Both the position numbers and the translations under genes were made by a program. DNA of 6,587 nt, from assembly GCA_013817025.1 (NCBI GenBank), contig JACDDK010000059.1:1-6587 (forward strand), in the 5' to 3' direction. This document shows, piece after piece, positions 1-5,378 of this stretch; position 1 is the stretch's first letter; every line of letters starts with the position of its first letter. The notes under the pieces are model-generated. The model was not told the DNA's origin and searched no databases. It saw only the letters and a list, made by a program, of their open reading frames with translations. Origin of the DNA: Rubrobacter sp. Lineage in GTDB: Bacteria; Actinomycetota; Rubrobacteria; Rubrobacterales; Rubrobacteraceae.

Positions 1-88
1 TCTTCTTGTTCGCGGGATCGTTCGTTTCGATGGCGTCCGGGCGCGAGTTGGGATTCATAGCGGGTGTCGTATCCTCGGTGTCGCTCAT
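1..88 (-). CDS. N-terminal fragment of an unidentified protein
   Basis: Partial reverse-strand gene running off the left edge of the window. Reading down from ATG at 88-86 gives 29 open codons, beginning MSDTEDTTPAMNPNSRPD and ending with Lys-Lys at the edge. The start ATG overlaps the TGA of the upstream flavoprotein gene in an ATGA arrangement, and an AAGAGG ribosome-binding site (95-100, read on the reverse strand) lies 6 nt before it. This makes a translationally coupled second gene of a two-gene unit plausible. The visible part is acidic, polar and probably disordered, with no signal peptide or membrane segment yet. Met11 (58-56) is an alternative start. The family cannot be recognised from this fragment. 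Mercuric-reductase-like flavoproteins are often found beside TVP38/TMEM64 (DedA-like) membrane proteins, and a polar N-tail ending in lysines would fit, but that is only a guess. Confidence 0.6.
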   Translation of the reverse strand, partial: MSDTEDTTPAMNPNSRPDAIETNDPANKK

Positions 89-1548
89 CGTCGGCCTCTT
101 ACTAGAGGTTTGACCTTGTCGAGCAGGCGGCGCGCCCCGAAGAACGCGGAGAACGCCTTCTGGTTGCGGGCGTCGAAGAGCTTCTCGCGGTAGAAGTTGT
201 CCGCCGCCCGCTGGTTCGCCTGCGCCAGCGTCGGATACACGTGAATCATCGTCGAGAGCGTCCCAATGGGGATGTTCTTACGCATCGCCAGCACGATCTC
301 GTGGATGAGGTTCCCCGCGTCCGGGCCGATGATGTGTCCGCCGAGGATTTTGCCCCTCCTGTCCGTGACGACCTTGACGAACCCGGTCGTCTCGCCGTCC
401 GTGATCGCACGGTCCACCCCACTAAACGGTTGACGAAAGACCTTCACGGTGCCATGCTCCCGCCGCGCCTGCTCCTCGGTGAGCCCGACCCGCGCTACTT
501 CGGGATCGGTGAACGTCGTCCACGGAACGACGCGGTGGTCGGCCTTCGACTTCACCGGAAACAAGGCGTTGCGAAGCGCCGTGCGCCCCTGATACTCGGC
601 GACGTGCGTAAACAAATACTTGCCCGTGATGTCCCCGGCGGCGTAGACGTTTTCGGCAGTAGTGCGAAGGTGTTCGTCCACCTTCAGGCCGGTCTTTTCC
701 AGCACGACGCCGGCATTCTCCAACGCGAGGCTCCCGGCGGTAGGGGCGCGTCCGGCGGCGATTAGTATTTCCTCCGCCCGAACTTCTATCTTCTCTCCCC
801 GCTCGTTCTGTGCGACGAGGACTTTCTCCCCGTTCTCCATACGGGCTTCCCCGGCCTTGAAGCCGCTCCGAAAGTCCACGCCGTCGGCGACGAGGACCTG
901 CTTCAACACCTCGCCGATCTCGGGGTCTTCCTTCGGTAGCGGTAGGGGAGAGGACGAGAGCAACGTGACCTTCGAGCCGAAGCGGGTGAAGACTTGCGCG
1001 AACTCGCAGCCTATCGGCCCCGAGCCGATCACGACCAGCGAACTCGGCAGCCTATTCAGCCGCAACGCCTCGACGTGCGTGAGATATCCGACTTCTTCTA
1101 TCCCGTCGATGGGTGGCGTGGTGGAGTGGGAGCCGGTAGCGACAATGACGCTGCGCGTATGAAGCCTGCGCCCATCGACGGCTATCTCGTCCGGCGAGAC
1201 GAATTGCGCCTCTTCCTCGAAGACGTCCACGCCGAGCTTGCGGAAGCGGTCAGGACTGTCGTGGACGCCAGCGGTCTGTATTACTTGACGCATCCGAGCC
1301 ATTACGGCGGGGAAGTCCACCTCGTAGCCGGCGCTCTTTATGCCGTACTCTTCGGCGTGGTCTATCTGGTGGGCGACGCGGGCGCTCTTTACAAGGGCTT
1401 TCGTCGGGACGCAGCCGTGGTAGAGGCAGTCGCCGCCGAGCTTGTCGCGTTCTATAAGGGCGACCTTCGCTCCGAGCGAGGCTCCTCCGGCGGCGGAGAC
1501 TAGACCGGCGGTGCCAGCGCCAATCACCACGAGGTCGTATGGAGTCAT
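85..1548 (-). CDS. Mercuric-reductase-like FAD-dependent disulfide oxidoreductase
   Basis: Class I pyridine nucleotide-disulfide oxidoreductase, a cytoplasmic flavoprotein expected to pass electrons from NAD(P)H through FAD to a redox-active Cys pair. From the preferred ATG (487 aa) it shows the FAD-binding GAGTAG (residues 10-15), the redox motif GGDCLYHGCVPTK with Cys41 and Cys46, an ATG motif (137-139), the nucleotide-binding GSGPIG (175-180), the second FAD motif ending at Asp306, and a C-terminal dimerisation domain. The His-Glu dyad of dihydrolipoamide dehydrogenase (HPTLSE) is replaced by YPTLAQ (Tyr438, Gln443), so lipoamide dehydrogenase activity is unlikely. There is no N-terminal heavy-metal domain and no C-terminal Cys pair as in true MerA, so mercury reduction is not supported. 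The second nucleotide strand ends in Ser198-Ser200 rather than an acidic residue, which weakly suggests NADPH. The start at 1548 is chosen because AAGGAG lies 8 nt upstream and MTPYDLVVIGAG is the usual family N-terminus; the ATG at 1590 would add 14 unsupported residues. The true substrate is unknown. Confidence 0.9.
   Translation of the reverse strand: MTPYDLVVIGAGTAGLVSAAGGASLGAKVALIERDKLGGDCLYHGCVPTKALVKSARVAHQIDHAEEYGIKSAGYEVDFPAVMARMRQVIQTAGVHDSPDRFRKLGVDVFEEEAQFVSPDEIAVDGRRLHTRSVIVATGSHSTTPPIDGIEEVGYLTHVEALRLNRLPSSLVVIGSGPIGCEFAQVFTRFGSKVTLLSSSPLPLPKEDPEIGEVLKQVLVADGVDFRSGFKAGEARMENGEKVLVAQNERGEKIEVRAEEILIAAGRAPTAGSLALENAGVVLEKTGLKVDEHLRTTAENVYAAGDITGKYLFTHVAEYQGRTALRNALFPVKSKADHRVVPWTTFTDPEVARVGLTEEQARREHGTVKVFRQPFSGVDRAITDGETTGFVKVVTDRRGKILGGHIIGPDAGNLIHEIVLAMRKNIPIGTLSTMIHVYPTLAQANQRAADNFYREKLFDARNQKAFSAFFGARRLLDKVKPLVRGRR
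95..100 (-). promoter_or_regulatory. Shine-Dalgarno for the reverse-strand gene at the left edge
   Basis: AAGAGG on the reverse strand lies inside the last codons of the flavoprotein gene, 6 nt before the ATG at 88-86. Its spacing supports that ATG as a genuine coupled start rather than a chance codon. Confidence 0.55.
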
Positions 1549-1556
1549 GCGGTCAT

Positions 1557-1562
1557 CTCCTT
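1557..1562 (-). promoter_or_regulatory. Shine-Dalgarno fixing the flavoprotein start
   Basis: AAGGAG on the reverse strand, 8 nt before the ATG at 1548-1546. It decides in favour of the 487-residue product over the 501-residue reading that begins at 1590. Confidence 0.75.
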
Positions 1563-1762
1563 CTCGGCCAACCATCACGGAAAGATCCACCCAGGATGAT
1601 AGGCCGTTGGAGCCCCGCGCGTTGCAAAACTTTCCACGGTTCGCGTTTCATAACCCGTATCTAAAGCGAGAATCCTTACGCACTCATTGCCCATCCCTTA
1701 CAGAAAGATTAAGTTCGACGGTCGGTTGTCGAGAACTCGCCGCGCTTGACGGCGTGCGGAGC

Positions 1763-1785
1763 GCCTGGACGTAACAGTCCCAGGC
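1763..1785 (+). other. Hairpin candidate upstream of trpF
   Basis: GCCTGGAC (1763-1770) can pair with GTCCCAGGC (1777-1785) across a GTAACA loop, giving 8 base pairs with one bulged C at 1779. It precedes a second hairpin at 1794-1812. It may be part of the trpF leader RNA if transcription starts upstream, or may simply be chance pairing in GC-rich DNA. Confidence 0.3.
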
Positions 1786-1793
1786 CGGTTGGA

Positions 1794-1812
1794 TCGGAGT
1801 GGAACACTCTGG
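1794..1812 (+). other. Short hairpin with GAA loop upstream of trpF
   Basis: GAGTG (1797-1801) pairs perfectly with CACTC (1805-1809) around a GAA loop, and the stem extends outward through G1796-T1810, C1795-G1811 and T1794-G1812. An alternative, mutually exclusive pairing of 1792-1797 with 1827-1833 is also possible. No function is established. Confidence 0.3.
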
Positions 1813-1870
1813 ACGCTGTCGTTCTTCCGAATCGTTGGTGCCCGAGCCGTTCTTTTGGAGCTTGCGCGAG

Positions 1871-1876
1871 AAGGAG
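1871..1876 (+). promoter_or_regulatory. Shine-Dalgarno of trpF, within a small inverted repeat
   Basis: AAGGAG lies 12 nt before the trpF ATG, somewhat farther than usual. Its GGAG (1873-1876) can pair with CTCC (1881-1884) around TAAA, and with the pyrimidine run at 1850-1856, so this site could be partly hidden in RNA structure. Confidence 0.6.
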
Positions 1877-1888
1877 TAAACTCCGTCC

Positions 1889-2503
1889 ATGGTCCTCGTC
1901 AAAGTCTGCGGTATTACCAACACGACCGACGCCCGCGCCGCCGCGGAGAGTGGCGCGGGCGCTGTCGGGCTCGTGTTCGCGCCGAGTCCTCGGCGGGTGG
2001 GTGTGGAAGAGGCTCGTGTGATCTCCGCGGCTCTTCCAGATGGTGTGCTCAAGGTCGGGGTGTTCGTGAACGCCGCGCCCGAGGAAGTGCTGCGAATTGC
2101 CCGCGAGGTTGGGCTGGACTACGCGCAGCTTCATGGAGACGAGGGGCCGGAGGTCGTGGCGGCGGTTCGGGATGGCGGGCTACCGGTCATCAAGGCGTTG
2201 CGGGTGCGGGATGCGGACTCTTTAGAGGATCTGGAGCGGTATGGGGCGGACCTTTATCTGCTCGATGCGTATAGTGCGTCGGCGCGTGGTGGGACGGGGG
2301 AACGGTTCGATTGGAGCCTGGCGAAAACGCTCGTTGGGCGTGGTAACATCGTTGTTTCCGGGGGGCTTGGACCCGAGAACGTGGGGGAGGCCGTCGTGGC
2401 CTTCGAGCCTTACGGGGTAGATGCTTCTTCATCCCTCGAAGACGAGCCCGGAAAGAAGAACGGCGAGCGGGTTCGGAGGTTCATCGGTGCGGCAAAAGGT
2501 TGA
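1889..2503 (+). CDS. trpF: Phosphoribosylanthranilate isomerase
   Basis: Isomerises N-(5'-phosphoribosyl)anthranilate to 1-(2-carboxyphenylamino)-1-deoxyribulose 5-phosphate, the third step of tryptophan synthesis from chorismate, in the cytoplasm. The 204-residue single-domain (beta/alpha)8 barrel has normal family length. It begins MVLVKVCGIT, with catalytic Cys7, followed by the SPRR anthranilate-contact segment (33-36), QLHGDE (80-85), the LLD strand ending at catalytic Asp126, the phosphate-binding SGGLGPENV (157-165) and GVD with Asp178. These positions match those I recall for the Thermotoga enzyme. The late motif reads VDASSSLE where VDVSSGVE is usual, a mild change near the phosphate site. 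It is the first gene of the forward operon, and its last 17 nt are shared with trpB. ATG at 1889 is the only start that gives the conserved N-terminus. Confidence 0.96.
   Translation: MVLVKVCGITNTTDARAAAESGAGAVGLVFAPSPRRVGVEEARVISAALPDGVLKVGVFVNAAPEEVLRIAREVGLDYAQLHGDEGPEVVAAVRDGGLPVIKALRVRDADSLEDLERYGADLYLLDAYSASARGGTGERFDWSLAKTLVGRGNIVVSGGLGPENVGEAVVAFEPYGVDASSSLEDEPGKKNGERVRRFIGAAKG
2475..2479 (+). promoter_or_regulatory. Shine-Dalgarno fixing the trpB GTG start
   Basis: GGAGG inside trpF, 7 nt before the GTG at 2487. It selects this start over the in-frame ATG at 2421, which would add 22 residues that do not look like TrpB. Confidence 0.8.
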
Positions 2504-3719
2504 GGAACAGGGACGCGACGGCTACTTCGGTGCCTTCGGAGGCCGCTACGTGCCGGAGACGCTCATCCACGCCCTCGACGAACTCGAAGAAGCCTACGAA
2601 CGCTACCGCGACGACCCGGAGTTCCTCGCCGAACTAAACGGCCTGGCGCGGGACTTCGTTGGCCGTCCGACGCCGCTGATGTTCGCGGAGCGGTTGACTA
2701 AGAAGTGGGGCGGGGCGAACGTCTGGTTCAAGCGGGAGGACCTCGCGCACACGGGGGCGCACAAGATCAACAACGCCCTCGGGCAGATCCTGCTCGCCGA
2801 ACGCATGGGCAAGCGCCGCATTATCGCCGAGACCGGCGCGGGCCAGCACGGCGTCGCCACCGCTACCGTCGCCGCCCTCTACGGCAAGGAGTGCGTCGTC
2901 TACATGGGTGAGGAGGACACCCGCCGCCAGGCCCCGAACGTCCTGCGGATGAAGCTCCTCGGCACCGAGGTCCGGCCCGTAACCAGCGGATCCGGCACCC
3001 TGAAAGCGGCGCTGAACGAGGCCATTCGGGACTGGGTCACCAACGTCGAGGATACGCACTACATCATCGGGACGGTGGCGGGACCGGCGCCCTACCCGCG
3101 CATCGTGCGCGACTTGCAGACCGTGATCGGCAAGGAGCTAGAGGCTCAATCCCACGAACGTTTCGGCGCGGACCCGGACGCTATCGTTGCCTGCGTCGGT
3201 GGGGGCTCGAACGCCATCGGCGCGTTCCATCCGTTCATTGGGCGCGAGGATGTGCGCTTGATCGGCGTGGAGGCCGCCGGGCGCGGTATGGAGACCGGAG
3301 AGCACGGCGCGTCGCTCACCGGCGGGAGCCCCGGCGTGTTGCACGGAAACATGAGCTACGTCTTGCAGACGGAGGATGGTCAGATCCGGGAGGCGCATTC
3401 GATCTCCGCCGGTCTCGACTATCCATCCGTCGGCCCCGAACACGCCTACCTGAAGGACGAGAACCTCGTCGAGTACGTGAGCGTCACCGACGACGAGGCG
3501 CTGGCGGCGTTCGTGATGACCTCGCGCCTCGAAGGCATCATCCCGGCGCTCGAAACGTCCCACGCCATCCACCACGCGGCGGCTGTGGCGCGTGAGCTTG
3601 GACCGGGCAAGAACGTCGTCATCAACATCTCCGGGCGTGGCGACAAGGATATCGGGGTCGTGGCCGAGGCCATCGGCATGGACGCCCACGAGGCGGAGGA
3701 AGCCGGTAGCGATGGGTAG
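2487..3719 (+). CDS. trpB: Tryptophan synthase beta subunit
   Basis: PLP-dependent subunit that joins indole, channelled from TrpA, to L-serine to make L-tryptophan. From GTG at 2487 it is 410 residues, the usual length for the main TrpB1 type. It opens with the family signature GYFGAFGGRYVPETL (12-26). Lys93 in HTGAHKINNA is the Schiff-base lysine, Glu115 in AETGAGQHG the catalytic acid/base, GGGSN (238-242) the PLP phosphate loop, and Ser382 in SGRGDKD contacts the pyridine nitrogen. All catalytic residues are present, so it should be active. The GTG lies inside trpF with a strong GGAGG 7 nt ahead, and its last 8 nt overlap trpA. This stop/start overlap should couple translation of the two subunits, which assemble as an alpha2-beta2 complex. 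The start is inferred from the Shine-Dalgarno and family N-terminus; the upstream ATG at 2421 is less likely. Confidence 0.97.
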   Translation: MRQKVEEQGRDGYFGAFGGRYVPETLIHALDELEEAYERYRDDPEFLAELNGLARDFVGRPTPLMFAERLTKKWGGANVWFKREDLAHTGAHKINNALGQILLAERMGKRRIIAETGAGQHGVATATVAALYGKECVVYMGEEDTRRQAPNVLRMKLLGTEVRPVTSGSGTLKAALNEAIRDWVTNVEDTHYIIGTVAGPAPYPRIVRDLQTVIGKELEAQSHERFGADPDAIVACVGGGSNAIGAFHPFIGREDVRLIGVEAAGRGMETGEHGASLTGGSPGVLHGNMSYVLQTEDGQIREAHSISAGLDYPSVGPEHAYLKDENLVEYVSVTDDEALAAFVMTSRLEGIIPALETSHAIHHAAAVARELGPGKNVVINISGRGDKDIGVVAEAIGMDAHEAEEAGSDG

Positions 3720-4524
3720 CGAACGCGGTAACGGCGGCGAGAGGCTGCGGGCCGCCTTCTCCGGGGATCGGGTGGCGTTGATGCCGTATCTTACCGCCGG
3801 GTACCCGACGCTGGATGGTGCCGCCGAGGTGGGGGAGGCTTACATCGCGGCGGGGGCGGACGTCGTGGAGATCGGGGTCCCGTTCTCGGATCCCCTCGCC
3901 GACGGCCCGACCATTCAGGACACTACGACGCGGGCTCTGGAGAACGGCGCGAACCTGGACTACTGCCTGAAGCTCGCTTCCGGGCTTGCCGACAGGGTGC
4001 CGGTGGTTTTCCTGGTCTACTGCAACGTCGTGTTCGCTCGGGGGGCCGAGGCTTTCCTGGACGCGGTGGCTGCGGCTGGGGTTTCGGGGCTCGTGATCCC
4101 GGACCTCCCGGTCGGTGAGATCGAGGACTTCGCGCAGCTCGCCGAGGAGCGGGGCGTGGCCCTCTGCCCGCTCGCGGCCCCGACTTCCTCGGACGAGCGG
4201 CTAGAGAAGATCGGGCGCTGCGCCACGGGTTTCGTGTACTGCGTCTCGGTGGCCGGGGTAACGGGTACGCGGGAGGCTCTGCCGTCGGGGGCTATAGAAC
4301 TGTTGCGTCGGGTGCGGTCTCTGACGGATGCGCCGGTGGCGCTCGGGTTCGGGATCGGCTCTGCCCGGACCGCCGCCGAGGCCGCCGCCGAAGCGGATGG
4401 CGTTATCATCGGGAGCAAGCTGATGCAGATCGTGGCCGAGGATGGCCTGGAGAAGGCGACGGCGTGGCTGCGCGAGGTTCGGGAGGCTATGTCCGGTATC
4501 TCCGGCGCGAAGGTGGGCGGTTAG
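3712..4524 (+). CDS. trpA: Tryptophan synthase alpha subunit
   Basis: Cleaves indole-3-glycerol phosphate to indole and glyceraldehyde 3-phosphate; the indole passes through an internal tunnel to TrpB. The 270-residue TIM barrel has normal length. LMPYLTAGYP (23-32) forms strand 1, VVEIGVPFSDPLADGPTIQ (51-69) carries catalytic Glu53 and Asp64, GLVIPDLPVGE follows, then GFVYCVSVAGVTGTR and the phosphate-binding GFGIGS and GVIIGSKLM near the C-terminus. No key residue is missing. ATG at 3712 overlaps the trpB TAG by 8 nt, with GGAGGA (3695-3700) 11 nt before it. Reading the frame further upstream, into trpB, gives no TrpA-like sequence. The gene ends at TAG 4522-4524, only a few bases before the inferred accD start. 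Confidence 0.97.
   Translation: MGSERGNGGERLRAAFSGDRVALMPYLTAGYPTLDGAAEVGEAYIAAGADVVEIGVPFSDPLADGPTIQDTTTRALENGANLDYCLKLASGLADRVPVVFLVYCNVVFARGAEAFLDAVAAAGVSGLVIPDLPVGEIEDFAQLAEERGVALCPLAAPTSSDERLEKIGRCATGFVYCVSVAGVTGTREALPSGAIELLRRVRSLTDAPVALGFGIGSARTAAEAAAEADGVIIGSKLMQIVAEDGLEKATAWLREVREAMSGISGAKVGG
4511..4516 (+). promoter_or_regulatory. Possible Shine-Dalgarno for accD
   Basis: AGGTGG (part of GAAGGTGG) at the end of trpA lies 9 nt before ATC 4526 and 3 nt before GTT 4520. It is moderate in strength, but its spacing fits an ATC start and not the distant ATG at 4442, which has only GAGG directly abutting it. Confidence 0.4.
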
Positions 4525-4525
4525 C

Positions 4526-5368
4526 ATCCGGCACTGGCTACATAGGCGGCGGGAGTATTCGCGGACGGTCCCGGAGACGGAGAGCGGCCTCGGCTCCATC
4601 GACTCGGTCTTTACCAAGTGCGAGGAATGCGGCAAGGCGGTCTACGAGAAGGACCTGTTTGCGCGGTTCAACGTCTGCCCCAACTGCGAGCACCACTACC
4701 CGCTCTCGGCCCGCGAGCGGGTGCGGTTGCTCATCGACGCGGGGACCTTCGAGGAGCGCGACGGTGACATGACCGCCGAGGATCTGCTCCACTTCGAGGG
4801 CTACTCGCAGCGCCTGGATAAAGCCCGCCGCAAGACCGGCCTTGGGGACGCGGTAGTGAGCGGCGTGGGTGACGTCGGGGGGCGGCCGATCGCGTTCGCG
4901 GCGATGGATTTCAGGTTCATCGGGGGTTCGATGGGGAGCGTCGTCGGGGAGAAGGTGGCGCGCACGGTCGAGACGGCTCACGGCGAGGGGTTGCCGCTCG
5001 TTATCGTCTCGGCGTCGGGCGGTGCGCGGATGTTCGAGGGCGTGCACTCCTTGATGCAGATGGCGAAGACCAGCGTGGCGCTCGCTCGCTACACGGAAGG
5101 CTCGTTGCCGTTCGTCTCGGTCTTGACGGACCCGACCTTCGGGGGGGTGACGGCGTCGTTCGCCACGGCGGCGGACGTAATCATCGCGGAGCCTGGAGCG
5201 CGTATTGGTTTTGCGGGGGCTCGGGTTATAGAGAGTACGACGAAAGAGCGGTTGCCGGAGGGGTTTCAGACGGCGGAGTTTCAGCGGGATCACGGGATGG
5301 TCGATAGGATCATCCACCGGCTCGCTCTCAAGGGCGATCTCGAACGGCTGTTGGGGTTCGTCGCGTGA
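4526..5368 (+). CDS. accD: Acetyl-CoA carboxylase carboxyltransferase beta subunit
   Basis: With AccA it forms the alpha2-beta2 carboxyltransferase that moves the carboxyl group from carboxybiotin on AccB to acetyl-CoA, making malonyl-CoA for fatty acids. Numbered from ATC 4526 (280 aa), an N-terminal four-Cys zinc ribbon uses Cys32, Cys35, Cys51 and Cys54 (CxxC-x15-CxxC), and is followed by the crotonase-fold core: GSMGSVVGEK (134-143), SASGGARMFEG (162-172), DPTFGGVTASF (202-212), GFAG (228-231) and LPEGFQTAEF (243-252). The start is unusual: between ATG 4442 and the zinc finger there is no in-frame ATG, GTG or TTG. Starting at 4442 gives 308 aa with an Arg-rich 28-residue lead that overlaps trpA by 83 nt and has no spaced Shine-Dalgarno. 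The segment HWLHRRREYSRTVPE resembles the normal AccD N-terminus (for example FTKKKKYASVP in B. subtilis), pointing to ATC 4526 or GTT 4520. Function is certain; the start is not. Confidence 0.93.
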   Translation: MRHWLHRRREYSRTVPETESGLGSIDSVFTKCEECGKAVYEKDLFARFNVCPNCEHHYPLSARERVRLLIDAGTFEERDGDMTAEDLLHFEGYSQRLDKARRKTGLGDAVVSGVGDVGGRPIAFAAMDFRFIGGSMGSVVGEKVARTVETAHGEGLPLVIVSASGGARMFEGVHSLMQMAKTSVALARYTEGSLPFVSVLTDPTFGGVTASFATAADVIIAEPGARIGFAGARVIESTTKERLPEGFQTAEFQRDHGMVDRIIHRLALKGDLERLLGFVA

Positions 5369-5372
5369 GGGG
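5367..5372 (+). promoter_or_regulatory. Shine-Dalgarno of accA across the accD stop
   Basis: GAGGGG overlaps the accD TGA (5366-5368) and lies 6 nt before the accA ATG. A ribosome finishing accD sits directly on this site, so accD and accA translation should be coupled. Confidence 0.7.
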
Positions 5373-5378
5373 CATCGG

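Larger units (their letters stand above)
1549..1888. other. Divergent intergenic region between the flavoprotein gene and trpF
   Basis: About 340 bp with no supportable gene. It must carry the promoters for both divergent units. The part from about 1620 to 1715 is visibly richer in A and T than the genes around it. A TTGACG hexamer at 1746-1751 resembles a -35 box for trpF, but no good -10 hexamer follows at 16-18 nt. Possible operator-like dyads are GTTCGAC (1713-1719) against GTCGAGAAC (1728-1736), with a 2-nt bulge, and CGAG-AA-CTCG (1730-1739). Two adjacent hairpins (1763-1785 and 1794-1812) could form in a leader RNA. I see no T-box core, no Trp-rich leader peptide, no MerR-type operator and no tRNA. 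Confidence 0.6.

Noticed and set aside
1549..1590. Longer flavoprotein start at ATG 1590 (501 aa)
   Set aside because: The extra 14 residues do not look like the family and have no clear ribosome-binding site, while ATG 1548 has AAGGAG 8 nt upstream and gives the usual N-terminus.
1746..1777. TTGACG with a downstream TAACAG as a sigma70 promoter for trpF
   Set aside because: The -35 is good but the nearest -10-like hexamer has only three matches and a 20-nt spacer, so it is noted in the intergenic entry but not called.
1791..1816. T-box-like string around GGAGTGGAACACTC
   Set aside because: It lacks the GGGTGGNACCGCG core; TGGA would match a U discriminator rather than that of tRNA-Trp, and no specifier stem with a Trp codon is visible.
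1801..1823. GGAAC-N15-GTT as an ECF sigma promoter
   Set aside because: The spacer is short for known ECF promoters, the left element is within the hairpin, and such short motifs are expected by chance.
1799..1879. Mini-ORF from GTG 1799 to TAA 1879 as a trp leader peptide
   Set aside because: It has only one Trp codon in 26, no spaced Shine-Dalgarno, and its last codons are simply the trpF ribosome-binding region.
1789..2274. 161-codon forward frame overlapping trpF
   Set aside because: Gly/Arg-rich translation in a different frame from the clearly conserved TrpF.
3138..3689. 183-codon reverse-strand frame over trpB
   Set aside because: Lies antisense to conserved TrpB catalytic segments and shows no protein-family features.
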